Origin: Gemmatimonadota bacterium
Lineage (GTDB): Bacteria; Gemmatimonadota; Gemmatimonadetes; Gemmatimonadales; GWC2-71-9
Assembly: GCA_025357945.1 (NCBI GenBank)
Contig: JANYLJ010000034.1
Location: forward strand, 50,742-114,741
Length of the DNA: 64,000 nt
Reading direction: 5' to 3'
Both the position numbers and the translations under genes were made by a program. The notes beneath the pieces are model-generated. The model saw only the letters and a list, made by a program, of their open reading frames with translations. It was not told where the DNA came from and did not search any database. Shown piece by piece: positions 8,451 to 18,006 of the stretch (positions within the stretch are counted from its first letter, which is position 1; every line of letters begins with the position of its first letter).

Positions 8451-11123
8451 ATGACCATTCCATCCAGCAGGGCTGCCGCGCCCGCCCGCGATCCACGCAC
8501 CGCAACCGATGCCACATCGGCGGCTGGCGAGGCGTTGCACCGCCTGGCCTGGCTCGATACCGACGCCGTGCTCCACGCGCTCGATGCGCGCCTGATCGGA
8601 CTGACCGACGCGGAGGTCGAGCGTCGCCGCGAACAGTTCGGGCGAAACGAAGTCGCCCATGAAAAACCACCGGCGTGGTATCGGCAGCTCGCGCACGCCT
8701 TCGCCAACCCGTTCAACGTCCTGCTGACGACCTTGGCGATCGTCTCCGGCCTCACCGGCGACGAGGAAGCCGTCATCGTCATTGGCCTCATGGTACTGCT
8801 GAGCACGATGCTCCGCTTCGCCCAGGAATATCGCTCGAGCAAGGCCGCCCAGGCACTGCGGGCGCTGGTGCGGACGAGCACAGCGGTCGAACGGGATGGT
8901 GACGAGTTTGTCGGCAACCTCCCGCCGATGCGGCGGCGGGAGATCCCGATGGACGAACTGGTGCCGGGCGACATCGTCTACCTGTCGGCGGGGGATATGG
9001 TGCCGGCCGACGTGCGCGTGGTCGCGGCAAAAGACCTGTTCGTCAGTCAGTCATCGCTCACCGGCGAGGCGCTCCCGGTCGAGAAAATGGACCGCGCCAC
9101 GCAACCCGCCGGACCCACCGCACTCACCGAGCTGCCGACCATCTGCTTCATGGGCACCAACGTGGTGAGTGGAACGGCGACTGCGGTGGTCGCCGCCACC
9201 GGCAGCAGCACGTCGTTCGGCGCGATGGCGAAGGGGCTGGTCGGCCAGCGCGTGACGACCGCCTTCGACGTGGGCGTGAGCAAGGTGAGCTGGCTCTTCA
9301 TCCGGTTCATCGTTGTCATGGTGCCGATCGTGTTTCTGATCAACGGACTGAGCAAGCACAACTGGCTGGAGGCGTTCCTGTTCGGCCTCGCGGTTGCCGT
9401 TGGGCTCACGCCCGAAATGCTGCCGATGATCGTCACCACCAACCTCGCCAAGGGCGCGGTCACGATGGCGCGGCACAAGACGATCGTCAAGCGGCTCAGC
9501 GCGATCCAGAACTTCGGCGCGATGGATGTTCTGTGCACCGACAAGACCGGCACGCTGACGCAGGACAAGATCGTGCTCGAGCGCTACATCAATGTCGTCG
9601 GCGAAGAGGATGACTGGGTCCTCGCCCTGGCGTACCTCAACAGTTTCTACCAGACCGGGCTCAAGAACCTGCTGGACGTGGCGGTGCTGGACCATGGCGA
9701 GTTGAAGGCTGAACTATCGCTCGACAACGCCTATGGCAAGGTCGACGAGATCCCCTTCGATTTCACCCGGCGCCGGATGTCGGTCGTCGTCGACCGCAAG
9801 CACGAGCGCCACCAACTCATCTGCAAGGGTGCCGTCGAGGAAGTCCTCGCGGTCTGCCAGTCGGTGCGGGACGAGGACCGGGTCATGGACCTCACCGCCG
9901 AGCGGGTTCAGGTCGCCAAGGACGTGGTTGCCGAACTCAACGAGGATGGCTTTCGCGTCGTCGCGGTCGCCTACCGCGACTTCGACCCGAGCCACGGGGC
10001 ATACGCCGTCACCGACGAGTCCGATCTCGTACTCGCCGGGTTCGTCTCCTTCCTCGACCCCCCGAAGGAAAGTGCCGCCCCGGCACTCAAGGCGCTCGCA
10101 TCCCACGGTGTCACGGTGAAGATCCTGACCGGGGACAACGACCTCGTCTCCCGGAAGGTGTGCCGCGACGTGGGTTTGGCCGTGGACCACATCGTCCTCG
10201 GAAGCGAACTCGTCGGGCTCGACGACAACCAACTCGGTGAGGTCGCCGATCGCGGCGTGGTGTTCGCCAAGCTGACGCCGGATGACAAGGTGCGGATCGT
10301 CCGGGCATTGCGCGCCCGCGGACACACCGTCGGCTTCATGGGGGACGGGATCAACGATGCTGGCGCACTGCGCGAGGCCGACGTCGGCATCTCGGTGGAT
10401 TCGGCCGTCGACATCGCCAAGGAGTCGGCCGACATCATCCTGCTCGAAAAGAGCCTGATGGTGCTGGAGGAAGGGGTGATCGAAGGGCGCAAGACCTTCG
10501 GGAACACGATCAAGTACATCAAGATGACGGCGAGCTCGAACTTCGGGAACGTGTTCAGTGTGTTGATCGCGAGTGCGTTCCTGCCGTTCCTGCCGATGCT
10601 GCCGATCCAGCTGCTGACGCTCAACCTGCTCTACGACTTCTCCCAGACGTCGATCCCCTGGGACGACATGGACCCCGAGTACCTCACGGTGCCGAGGAAG
10701 TGGCGGGCGGAGGACATCGGCCGGTTCATGCTCTTCATCGGTCCGACCAGTTCGGTCTTCGACATCGTGACGTTCCTCGTGATGTGGCATTTCTTCGGTG
10801 CCAACAACCCGGCACACCAATCCCTGTTCCAGTCGGGGTGGTTTATCGAATCGTTGCTCACCCAGACGCTAATCGTGCACATGATCCGCACCGCGAAGGT
10901 GCCGTTCCTGCAAAGCCGGGCGACGTGGCCGGTCCTGGCGCTCACGGCCGCCATCATGGTCTGCGGCATCGTCCTGCCGTTCCTGGCGCTCGGCCGGAAG
11001 CTGGGTCTGCAGGCGCTCCCAGCGAGCTACTTCGCGTGGTTATTCGTCATTCTCCTCAGTTACGTGGCGCTGACACAGGTCGTGAAGGGCTGGTACATCC
11101 GGCGGTTCGGGACCTGGCTCTGA
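8451..11123 (+). CDS. mgtA: Magnesium-translocating P-type ATPase (MgtA/MgtB family)
   Basis: An 890-residue P3B-type ATPase that imports Mg2+ at the expense of ATP. It has the short cytoplasmic N-terminus of the family, the actuator motif SSLTGEALPVEK, the phosphorylation site CTDKTGTLTQDK (Asp364), ILTGDNDLVSRKVCRDVGL, and the hinge MGDGINDAGALREADVG at about residue 630. The closing transmembrane region contains LLYDFSQTSIPWDDMD, specific to the MgtA/MgtB group. The length is normal for the family. A strong promoter precedes it and the gene diverges from a KdpE-like regulator, which suggests that K+ and Mg2+ transport are controlled from one site. Confidence 0.96.
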   Translation: MTIPSSRAAAPARDPRTATDATSAAGEALHRLAWLDTDAVLHALDARLIGLTDAEVERRREQFGRNEVAHEKPPAWYRQLAHAFANPFNVLLTTLAIVSGLTGDEEAVIVIGLMVLLSTMLRFAQEYRSSKAAQALRALVRTSTAVERDGDEFVGNLPPMRRREIPMDELVPGDIVYLSAGDMVPADVRVVAAKDLFVSQSSLTGEALPVEKMDRATQPAGPTALTELPTICFMGTNVVSGTATAVVAATGSSTSFGAMAKGLVGQRVTTAFDVGVSKVSWLFIRFIVVMVPIVFLINGLSKHNWLEAFLFGLAVAVGLTPEMLPMIVTTNLAKGAVTMARHKTIVKRLSAIQNFGAMDVLCTDKTGTLTQDKIVLERYINVVGEEDDWVLALAYLNSFYQTGLKNLLDVAVLDHGELKAELSLDNAYGKVDEIPFDFTRRRMSVVVDRKHERHQLICKGAVEEVLAVCQSVRDEDRVMDLTAERVQVAKDVVAELNEDGFRVVAVAYRDFDPSHGAYAVTDESDLVLAGFVSFLDPPKESAAPALKALASHGVTVKILTGDNDLVSRKVCRDVGLAVDHIVLGSELVGLDDNQLGEVADRGVVFAKLTPDDKVRIVRALRARGHTVGFMGDGINDAGALREADVGISVDSAVDIAKESADIILLEKSLMVLEEGVIEGRKTFGNTIKYIKMTASSNFGNVFSVLIASAFLPFLPMLPIQLLTLNLLYDFSQTSIPWDDMDPEYLTVPRKWRAEDIGRFMLFIGPTSSVFDIVTFLVMWHFFGANNPAHQSLFQSGWFIESLLTQTLIVHMIRTAKVPFLQSRATWPVLALTAAIMVCGIVLPFLALGRKLGLQALPASYFAWLFVILLSYVALTQVVKGWYIRRFGTWL

Positions 11124-11134
11124 TCGCGCGCGTC

Positions 11135-12448
11135 ATGCTCATCACGGGGTTGGCGGCTGTCCCTGGCGCGGCGCGGGCGCAGGCACCGGCGTGCCGCTCC
11201 CACGTGCCAGCCCTGCTCGGCGCGCAAGCCACGTTCATCGGGCAGCATCTTTTGCCATTCCACAGTCCCTACGCCGGACCGATGAGTCTGCGCAGCGACG
11301 GCGACCAGCAGTTGAGCCAGAGTTACGGACTCTATGCCGGCGGCTGCCTGGGGCGTGGGTTCGATCTGTACGTCGACGCGGAAATGATCCGCGGTTCGGG
11401 AATCAGCCACGCCTCGGGGCTGGCGGGCGTCACCAACGGCGATGTGCTGCGCCAAGGCTCGGTTGACCTTGGCGACGCGCCCTATGTCGCTCGCGCGTTT
11501 GTCCGTTGGACCCATGCGTTCGGCAGCCGTGAACGGGACACCGTTGGCCGCGCGCCCGATGACCTGCCGCGGGTCGTCTCACGCCGACGCGTTGAACTCA
11601 CCTTCGGACGGCTGGCCGCGACCGACCTCTTCGACGTCAACCGGTACGCCAATGCCACCCGGACGCAGTTTCTCGACTGGGTCTTGTTTCAGAACGGCGC
11701 CTGGGACTATGCCGCGAACACGCGCGGCTACTCGAACGGCCTCGCGGCCGCGTGGATTACCGGCTCCTGGACCCTGCGCGCCGGCATTTTCCAGATGCCG
11801 ACGCAAGCGAACGGGAACCAGTTCGACGGCGACCTGCCACACGCGCGCGGCGAAAATGTGGAGCTGACAGTCGCGGCACCGCACGGTGCGGTCGTGCGGC
11901 TTCTTGCCTATCTCAACCATGCCCGGATGGGGCGATACGCCGTCGCCGACTCGATCGGCGTGAGCGAACATCGACCGCCAGACATCGTTGCCGACGATGC
12001 GCCGGCCCGGACCAAGTTTGGTCTCGGGCTGAATGCCGAACTGCCGTTGGCTGACGGCGGCGAAACTGGTGTCTTCGCGCGGCTCGGCTGGAGCGACGGG
12101 CACAATGAGAGTTTCGCGTTTACCGAGGTGGATACGCACGCGAGTGCGGGCCTCCAGGTCGCCGGTGCACGCTGGGGGCGCCGCCCGGATCGCCTCGGCA
12201 TCGCGATCGCCGCCGACGGCCTCTCCCGCACCCATCGCGAGTACCTGGCCGCCGGCGGGCAAGGCTTCTTGCTCGGCGACGGGCAGCTGCGATATGGGAC
12301 CGAGGCGGTGATCGAGCTCTACTATCGACTCCAACTCGGCTCGTATCTGCAGCTGTCCCCCGACGTGCAGTTCATCACCAACCCCGGTTATAACAGGGAC
12401 CGCGGTCCAGCTGCGGTCGTGAGCCTGCGCCTGAACGCCCGGTACTAA
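11135..12448 (+). CDS. Outer-membrane porin, OprB-like
   Basis: A 437-residue beta-barrel protein with a short signal peptide (LITGLAAVPGAARAQ) starting at the ATG at 11135-11137, eleven bases after the ATPase stop. The body alternates hydrophobic and polar residues and shows features of carbohydrate-selective porins: ATFIGQHLLPFHSPYAGPMSL near the N-terminus, a middle block GRLAATDLFDVNRYANATRTQFLDW, and the C-terminal strand ending VSLRLNARY with a terminal aromatic. It is probably cotranscribed with mgtA and may provide outer-membrane passage for small solutes. The substrate is unknown. Confidence 0.75.
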   Translation: MLITGLAAVPGAARAQAPACRSHVPALLGAQATFIGQHLLPFHSPYAGPMSLRSDGDQQLSQSYGLYAGGCLGRGFDLYVDAEMIRGSGISHASGLAGVTNGDVLRQGSVDLGDAPYVARAFVRWTHAFGSRERDTVGRAPDDLPRVVSRRRVELTFGRLAATDLFDVNRYANATRTQFLDWVLFQNGAWDYAANTRGYSNGLAAAWITGSWTLRAGIFQMPTQANGNQFDGDLPHARGENVELTVAAPHGAVVRLLAYLNHARMGRYAVADSIGVSEHRPPDIVADDAPARTKFGLGLNAELPLADGGETGVFARLGWSDGHNESFAFTEVDTHASAGLQVAGARWGRRPDRLGIAIAADGLSRTHREYLAAGGQGFLLGDGQLRYGTEAVIELYYRLQLGSYLQLSPDVQFITNPGYNRDRGPAAVVSLRLNARY

Positions 12449-12452
12449 CCGG
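12439..12452. terminator. Small hairpin spanning two convergent stop codons
   Basis: CCGGT-ACTA-ACCGG contains the TAA of the porin gene and the stop of the opposite kinase gene. The stem is only 5 bp and no T-run follows, so strength as a terminator is doubtful. Confidence 0.3.
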
Positions 12453-13806
12453 TCCGCGTCGGCAGGCGGAGCCCGACCACATTTTCCCGGCCCACTCGCC
12501 GGATCACCAACTCGCCGCCGTGGATGCTGGCGATCCAGCGCATGATGGAGAGGCCGAGGCCACCGGTGCGGCCAGTATCGTCGGCGCGGTCGGTCAGGCG
12601 CGGTTCGGTGGGGATCGGCTCGCCCGTGCTGCGCACTTCGAGGAGGACGCTGGCGCCGTCGCGGCGTACGCTCACGGCGACCGGTGCCCCCGGCTCACCG
12701 TGACGGCAGGCGTTCTCGAGCAGTTCGAGGAGCGCCTCGCGCAGGAGCGCCTCATCACCGGTCACTTCGCACGGCATGATCTCGTGCAGTTCCAGTTGCT
12801 GACCCAGCGTCCGGGCGCGGGCGCGGAACATGTCGGTCGCCTCGAGCGCGAGCGCATCGAGCTCGACGTCGTCCCGAAGCGGCGGCCGCTCGCCCGCTTC
12901 CATCCGCGCCAGCAGCATCAGATCCTGCACGCGGTGCGTCATCTGCCCCGCGGCAGCGTGCACACGCCGCAACACGCGCACGTACTCCTCCGGTGTACGC
13001 TCGCGCTCGAGACCGAGTTCGGCTTCGCCGAGCACCAGGGTGAGCGGTGTGCGGATCTGATGCGCCACTTCGCGGAGAAAGCGGTGGGACTGCTCCTGCA
13101 GGCCCTGGATGCGATCGAGCAGGCGATTGAAGCGCAGCGCCAGGTGATCGAGTTCATCGCGCTGCCGGTGCAACGGCAGTCGGCCAGCGAGCTCGCCGGG
13201 GGCGATGGCATCGGCCGCACGGCCGAGCGCGTCGATCGGGGCGAGGGCGAACCGCGTTAGCGAATACCCGATCGCCAGCGCCAGGATCAGTACGATGGGG
13301 AACATCACGGCGAGCCGGATTCGGAACTTGTATTGTCGACGACGCAGCAGGTCCGTCGTGGCTGCCACGACGACGTGTGCGCCGCGCACGGTGTCGGCAG
13401 CGAAGCGCATGTCAAGCCCTTTGGGAAGGGAGCTGGTACCGATGTCGCCCACGTCGGGCAGGGCGTCGGCGCCGGGAATCGCCGCGATCATCGTGCTGTC
13501 GCCGCCCATGGTCAGGCGCGCGCCACTCGAGTCGTAGACGACGAAGGCGACTTTGGACGGTGCCAGGTCGCGCAGCGCCTGCTTCACGCCGTCAAACACG
13601 GTGCTGTCGACGTTGATGTGGCTGGCCTCGCGGCGGATCGCGATGCGCGATCCGGCCGCCGCCTCCTTGAGCCGCTCGTTGAAGTCGTAGCGGCTGCCGG
13701 TCCAGGTGACGTAGGCGTACCCGGCGCCTTCAAGGATCGCGGTTCCCACGAAGAAGGCGACGGCAAAGCCGGCCGTCAGCCGGAGGCGGAACCGGCTAAG
13801 GGCCAT
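12445..13806 (-). CDS. OmpR-partner sensor histidine kinase
   Basis: A 453-residue inner-membrane kinase with two membrane segments (about 10-32 and 165-187) enclosing a periplasmic sensor of about 130 residues. A HAMP linker (LTRFALAPIDALGRAADAI) follows, then a dimerisation box FLREVAHQIRTPLTLVLGE with the phosphoacceptor His near residue 251, and an ATPase domain with N-box ELLENACRHG and GGLGLSIMRWIASIHGG. It overlaps the upstream response regulator by 11 bp and converges with the porin gene, sharing overlapping stops. The signal sensed is unknown. Confidence 0.9.
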   Translation of the reverse strand: MALSRFRLRLTAGFAVAFFVGTAILEGAGYAYVTWTGSRYDFNERLKEAAAGSRIAIRREASHINVDSTVFDGVKQALRDLAPSKVAFVVYDSSGARLTMGGDSTMIAAIPGADALPDVGDIGTSSLPKGLDMRFAADTVRGAHVVVAATTDLLRRRQYKFRIRLAVMFPIVLILALAIGYSLTRFALAPIDALGRAADAIAPGELAGRLPLHRQRDELDHLALRFNRLLDRIQGLQEQSHRFLREVAHQIRTPLTLVLGEAELGLERERTPEEYVRVLRRVHAAAGQMTHRVQDLMLLARMEAGERPPLRDDVELDALALEATDMFRARARTLGQQLELHEIMPCEVTGDEALLREALLELLENACRHGEPGAPVAVSVRRDGASVLLEVRSTGEPIPTEPRLTDRADDTGRTGGLGLSIMRWIASIHGGELVIRRVGRENVVGLRLPTRTG

Positions 13807-14485
13807 CAGCGGGTTCGGCCACCGAGAGGATGTAGCCGCGCGAGCGAACCGTGTGAATCAGCGGTGCCTGCCCTTCGGGGTGTATCCGGCGGCGCAACCG
13901 GCCGACGAGGACGTCGACGGCGTTGCCGACCGGATCGAAGTTGTCATCCCACACGTGCTCGAGAATCTGGCTGCGACTGACGACCCGCTCCGGGTTGCGC
14001 ATCAGGTACTCGAGCAGGGCGTACTCGCGCGCGGTCAGGCGGATGGTGAGGCCGCCCCGGCGCGCGGCGAGTGACCGCGTGTCGAGTTCCAGGTCAGCGA
14101 AGCGGAGCACCACGTCGAGCGTCGCCGTCGGGCGCCGCGCCAGCGCCCGCAACCGGGCGAGCAGCTCCTCGATCGCAAACGGCTTGGAAAGGTAGTCGTC
14201 AGCGCCCACGTCGAGGCCGCGCACGCGGTCGTCCAGGCCAGCGCGCGCCGTGAGCATGAGGATCGGCGTGCGGCCGCCCCGCTCGCGGTGGCGCCGGCAG
14301 ACCTCGAAGCCGTCCACGTCGGGAAGCCCGACGTCGAGCACGGCAAGATCGTAGTCGTTGACGGCGAGCGCGGTGAGCCCGTCGCTACCGGTCACGGCGA
14401 CATCGGCCGCCATCGCGGCTTCACGTAACGTGCGGCGGAGCAAGTCGGCCAGCGCCGGGTCGTCTTCGACGATGAGGATGCGCAT
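13796..14485 (-). CDS. OmpR/PhoB-family response regulator
   Basis: A 229-residue two-domain regulator starting at the ATG at 14483-14485 (MRILIVEDDPALADLL). The receiver shows the acidic pair EDD, the phosphoacceptor in LAVLDVGLPDVDG and the switch Lys in YLSKPFA. The effector is a winged helix with LTAREYALLEYLMRNPERVVSRSQILEHVW and a C-terminal IHTVRSRGYIL hairpin. It forms an operon with the downstream kinase (11-bp overlap). A GTGAGCC element separates it from the sigma-54 kinase gene upstream. Confidence 0.92.
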   Translation of the reverse strand: MRILIVEDDPALADLLRRTLREAAMAADVAVTGSDGLTALAVNDYDLAVLDVGLPDVDGFEVCRRHRERGGRTPILMLTARAGLDDRVRGLDVGADDYLSKPFAIEELLARLRALARRPTATLDVVLRFADLELDTRSLAARRGGLTIRLTAREYALLEYLMRNPERVVSRSQILEHVWDDNFDPVGNAVDVLVGRLRRRIHPEGQAPLIHTVRSRGYILSVAEPADGP

Positions 14486-14540
14486 GAAGGGTGTACGCCG
14501 GACCGTTGCAAAAGGATGATCGGAACGGCCAGGTGGCCGG

Positions 14541-14625
14541 GAGCCGTGAGCCGGGAGCCCCGGACGGTAAGCTAGCGTGTGAGGCGCGCACGCTAGCTCA
14601 ACCTGCGGCCTCACGGCTCACGGCT
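14541..14625. repeat. GTGAGCC-family palindromic element, copy A
   Basis: Heptamer-type arms GAGCCGTGAGCC and GGCTCACGGCT enclose a core with a second palindrome, AGCTAGCGTG...CACGCTAGCT. The right arm overlaps the last codons and stop of the upstream kinase gene, which ends at 14618. Confidence 0.85.
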
Positions 14626-15940
14626 GGTGTTGTCGCCTCAATGTCAACCGTGCCTCACACCCCCTGCCCCCTGTGCGATTGATCAATGCCAGTCTACCGC
14701 CATGCGCTTCCGCGATCTGTCGTGACAGCACCAGTCCGATGCCAGTCCCACCAGGTTTGGTGGTGAAAAACGGTACGAACAGGTTGGCCGAATCGGGCAG
14801 GCCCGGGCCGTCGTCCTCCACCACGAGGGCGAAGCCACCGCCCGTGCTGCTCCACCGCACCCGCACACCGCCATCGGTGGCTGCGGCAGCGTCGACCGCA
14901 TTGGCGATCAGGTTGATGAGCAATTGATCGAGCTGATCGCCATCAGCGTGTAACGTGACATCCGGGCCGGGAATCACCTCGATCACCATGCGCGTCTCGA
15001 GCCGCACGGTGCGCTGGACCCATTCCGGCACGTTGACCGGTCCGAATCGGGGTGGCGGCAGGCGGGCCAGCCTCGTGTACGAGGCCAGGAACCGGCTCAG
15101 CCCTTCGGATCGTGATGCGATAACGCCCAGGCCGCGGTCCAAATCGTCGCGGAGTTCGCCCTCGGGCGGCGATCGGCCGAGGAGGTGTTGCAGGCGATCG
15201 GCGATCGAGCGGATCGGCGTGAGCGAGTTGTTGATTTCGTGCCCCAGCACCCGGATGAGGCGCTGCCACGCCAGCCGTTCCTCCTCGCGCAGCGCACGAC
15301 TGACGTCGGCGAGCAGGACGAACTGATGCGGGCGGCCACCCTGCCGGAACCCGCCGCGGCGAAGTTCCCAACGACCAGCCGTGCCACCCACGTGCAGCTC
15401 GATTAATCGCGGCGCATCACCAGACAGGCAGCCCGCCAACCCCAGTTCATCCGCACGCCGGCCGAGCAAGCGCCCGGCGGATTGGCCGAGCAGGCGCTCG
15501 CCGCTGGCGTTGACGAGGCGGAGCGCACCGGCGTCATCGAAGGCGAGCACCGCGACGTCAATCTCGCCCATCACCCGCTGCAACAGCGCTGTCGCCTCGA
15601 GTGCCCCGAGGCGGCGCTCGCGCAGTTCGTTCATCAGCGAATTGAGCTCGAGCATCGCCAGCCCCAGCGCGTCCTCGGGACTCGAGCGGCGAGCCCGCAG
15701 AGAATAGTCCTGTTCGCGAATCGCGGCGAGCATGTTGGACAGGGTCTGCAGCGGCCGAATCACCCGCTCGCGGAGCGCCATGGCACAACTGAGGGAGAAC
15801 ACGACCAGTGCGATCGCCAGTGTCCACTGCACGCGCGGCGCGAAGTCGCCGGTCCAGAGCAGGACGACCGCAACGACCAGCGCGGGGAGGCCGGCGACGA
15901 GCGCGAGGAGCGTGATCTGGCGTTCGTGGGAGGGGGGCAT
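14618..15940 (-). CDS. NtrB/NtrY-like sensor histidine kinase
   Basis: A 440-residue kinase with two N-terminal membrane segments and almost no periplasmic loop, then a HAMP-like linker (RERVIRPLQTLSNMLAAIREQDYSL), a PAS domain (VAVLAFDDAGALRLVNASGERLLG) and the catalytic core. The dimerisation box LGHEINNSLTPIRSIADRL, near residue 232, is the NtrY/NtrB style with Asn-Asn after Glu-Ile. The ATPase part has LINLIANAVDAA and GTGIGLVLSRQIAEAHGG. It lies downstream of a sigma-54 regulator, with a GTGAGCC element between them, and is its likely partner. The stop codon lies in another copy of the element. Confidence 0.9.
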   Translation of the reverse strand: MPPSHERQITLLALVAGLPALVVAVVLLWTGDFAPRVQWTLAIALVVFSLSCAMALRERVIRPLQTLSNMLAAIREQDYSLRARRSSPEDALGLAMLELNSLMNELRERRLGALEATALLQRVMGEIDVAVLAFDDAGALRLVNASGERLLGQSAGRLLGRRADELGLAGCLSGDAPRLIELHVGGTAGRWELRRGGFRQGGRPHQFVLLADVSRALREEERLAWQRLIRVLGHEINNSLTPIRSIADRLQHLLGRSPPEGELRDDLDRGLGVIASRSEGLSRFLASYTRLARLPPPRFGPVNVPEWVQRTVRLETRMVIEVIPGPDVTLHADGDQLDQLLINLIANAVDAAAATDGGVRVRWSSTGGGFALVVEDDGPGLPDSANLFVPFFTTKPGGTGIGLVLSRQIAEAHGGRLALINRTGGRGCEARLTLRRQHQP

Positions 15941-15962
15941 TCTAGGAGATCATTTCAGTTTG

Positions 15963-16050
15963 GTGAGTCGTGAGCCGTGAGCCGTGAGCCCGGACGGTAA
16001 GCTAGCGTGTGAGACGCGCACGCTTGCTCAACGTGCGGGCTCACGGCTCA
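15963..16050. repeat. GTGAGCC-family palindromic element, copy B
   Basis: The left arm has four heptamers (GTGAGTC then three GTGAGCC). The core is GGACGGTAAGCTAGCGTG...CACGCTTGCTCAAC, and the right arm is GGGCTCACGGCTCA. It fills almost the whole gap between the sigma-54 regulator and the kinase. Confidence 0.9.
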
Positions 16051-16060
16051 TTGCCGTCTG

Positions 16061-17425
16061 TCACAGCCCATACCGCTGCAACCGCCGATACAGCGCGCTC
16101 CGCGACAACCCCAGCGCCTGCGCCGCCAGCGACACGTTGCCGCCGTAGCGCTCCAGCGCCTTGCTGATGAGCAATCGCTCGACATCCTCCAGGCTCATCT
16201 GGTCCAGCTGCGGTGCCGCACCACCGACCGGGCCGAAGGCGAGGTCCGCCGCGCGCACCAGCGCGCCTTCGGTGAGCAGCGTCGCGCGTTCGATGGCGTG
16301 GGCCAGTTCGCGCACGTTGCCGGGCCAGCCGTATTCGAGCAGGGCCCGCATGCCGTCGGCGGAGAAGCCGGTCACGCCGCGCCGGTAGCGCTGCGCGAAC
16401 TGCTGCAGGAAGTGCATCGCCAGCAACGGAATGTCTTCCCGTCGCGCGCGCAGCGGCGGCAGCACGATCTCGACGGTGTTGAGCCGAAAGAACAGGTCTT
16501 CGCGGAACCGGCCGGCGGCGACCTCGGCCCGAACGTCGGCGTTGGTGGCGGCAATGATGCGTACGTCCACTTTCCGCGTTCGCGACGCCCCGACCCGCTC
16601 GAACTCCCCGGTCTGCAGCACGCGCAAGAGCTTGGACTGTTGCGTCAACGACAGGTTGGCGATTTCGTCGAGAAAGAGCGTGCCGCCGTCGGCGAGTTCG
16701 AACCGCCCGACCCGATCGGTCTTGGCATCAGTGAAGGCGCCCTTGGCGTGACCGAACAGCTCGCTCTCGAACACGCCATCCGCAAGTCCGCCGAGGTTGA
16801 CCGTCACCATCGGGCGCCATGCCCGTGCGGACGCCGCGTGGAGCCACGCGGCGACGACCTCCTTGCCGGTGCCGTGTTCGCCGGTGATCAGCGCGTTCGC
16901 GTCCGAGGGCCCGATCCGTTCCATCAGCCGAAGCACCGGTTGCATCGCTGGGGATTCGGCGATCAGCTGCGGGGCGCCGATCGGACGGAGCGCTGCGTTT
17001 TCGCTTTCGAGGCGCTGGCTCCGGCGCAGTGCGCGACCGAGTTCGATCTGCGTGTGCAGCACATGGAGCAAGCGGGTGTTGTCGAATGGTTTCTCGACAT
17101 AGTCGCGGGCACCACGCCGGAGCGCGGCGACGGCTCCCTCGATGCTGCCCCAGGCGGTCATGACGACGACCGGCAGGGTCGCGTCGAGTTGCTGGAGCCG
17201 CTGCAGCAGATCGAGACCTTCGCTGCCGCTGGTGGTATCGCGGGTGTAGTTCATGTCGATGAGGGCGGCGGCGAAGTCGTGGCCAGCCACCGCTGCGAGG
17301 ATTCCGGCCGGCGACATGGCGGTCTCGAGGGTGTAGCCCTCGCTGCGCAATAACAGCCTCAATGCTTCGAGGACGTCGCGGTCGTCATCGGCGATGAGGA
17401 GGGTGGCGGAAGGGGAGTTCGTCAT
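16061..17425 (-). CDS. Sigma-54-dependent response regulator (NtrC family)
   Basis: A 454-residue activator with a receiver domain ([15 protein letters not shown], switch Lys in YVEKPFD), an AAA+ domain and a Fis-type HTH. The AAA+ part has Walker A GEHGTGKE near residue 178, the sigma-54 contact loop GAFTDA near 228 (GAFTGA in most members), Walker [13 protein letters not shown] and the arginine-containing sensor [15 protein letters not shown]. The C-terminal HTH is [25 protein letters not shown]. Such proteins remodel sigma-54 polymerase at -24/-12 promoters. One such promoter lies before the adaptor gene of the neighbouring export operon (25769-25784) and is its likely target. Confidence 0.95.
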   Translation of the reverse strand: MTNSPSATLLIADDDRDVLEALRLLLRSEGYTLETAMSPAGILAAVAGHDFAAALIDMNYTRDTTSGSEGLDLLQRLQQLDATLPVVVMTAWGSIEGAVAALRRGARDYVEKPFDNTRLLHVLHTQIELGRALRRSQRLESENAALRPIGAPQLIAESPAMQPVLRLMERIGPSDANALITGEHGTGKEVVAAWLHAASARAWRPMVTVNLGGLADGVFESELFGHAKGAFTDAKTDRVGRFELADGGTLFLDEIANLSLTQQSKLLRVLQTGEFERVGASRTRKVDVRIIAATNADVRAEVAAGRFREDLFFRLNTVEIVLPPLRARREDIPLLAMHFLQQFAQRYRRGVTGFSADGMRALLEYGWPGNVRELAHAIERATLLTEGALVRAADLAFGPVGGAAPQLDQMSLEDVERLLISKALERYGGNVSLAAQALGLSRSALYRRLQRYGL

Positions 17426-17443
17426 AACGGTAAGGTTAGCGTC

Positions 17444-17974
17444 GTGAGCCGTGAGCCGTGAGCCCGCAGTCGGCGTTAGCGCGTGCGTCGTTGAGCCCCG
17501 CGCGGCGGCAAATAATCCCGGAACGTTGTCCAGTCAATGGCATTCTCGACTCGCCGACAACAGGATTGAATGCTGGGCGATTTCAAGGGTCTCAAGGTCT
17601 GGCAGCGCGCCCACGCGCTTACGCTGGACGTGTACGCGTTCACGCGCCGTTTTCCATCGAGTGAAAAGTACGGACTTACCTCTCAGTTACGGCGTGCCGC
17701 GGCCTCAATTCCCGCCAACATTGCCGAGAGCCGGGGTCGCATCGGTCACCGCGATCAAGAGCGCTTTCTGCATATCGCCCAAGGATCCGCGAGAGAGCTT
17801 GAACCCCATCTGTTGCTTTCCCGTGACCTATTGTTGATGCGACGGGATACGGCGGACCTCGCCTTGGCTCGGGTCGCGGAGGTGCAGCGCATGCTCGCCG
17901 CCTTGATCTACAAGAAACTGTGACCCCGGCGGCCGGCAGGCTAACCTCGCGTCTGGGGCTCACGGCTCATGGCT
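17444..17974. mobile_element. GTGAGCC-armed element carrying an S23/IVP gene (copy C)
   Basis: Three GTGAGCC heptamers start at 17444 and an inverted arm GGGCTCACGGCTCATGGCT ends at 17974, giving about 531 bp. Just inside the left arm is GCAGTCGGCGTTAGCG, which resembles GTGGGTTGAGTTAGCG of copy D. Just inside the right arm is GCTAACCTCGCGTCTGGGGC, which matches GCTAGCGTACCGTCCGGGGC of copy D at 15 of 20 bases. So both edges are those of the short elements, with an insertion at the centre that holds one complete gene. It lies between the sigma-54 regulator and the distal permease of the export operon. Confidence 0.7.
17570..17923 (+). CDS. Four-helix-bundle protein (S23 / 23S rRNA intervening-sequence protein family)
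   Basis: A 117-residue helical protein with the family pattern: FKGLKVWQRAHALTLDVY, then SSEKYGLTSQLRRAAASIPANIAES, then ERFLHIAQGSARELEPHLLLSRDL, and a final helix AEVQRMLAALIYKKL. Members were first noted in intervening sequences of 23S rRNA genes. The Avd protein of diversity-generating retroelements shares the fold. The biochemical role of stand-alone members is not established. It is the only plus-strand gene in the long minus-strand run at 12.4-25.7 kb and is enclosed by element arms, so it is best seen as cargo of the element and not part of the operon. Confidence 0.9.
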   Translation: MLGDFKGLKVWQRAHALTLDVYAFTRRFPSSEKYGLTSQLRRAAASIPANIAESRGRIGHRDQERFLHIAQGSARELEPHLLLSRDLLLMRRDTADLALARVAEVQRMLAALIYKKL

Positions 17975-18006
17975 TGTCGCACACGGCGATTCACCGGTCA
18001 ACTCGC

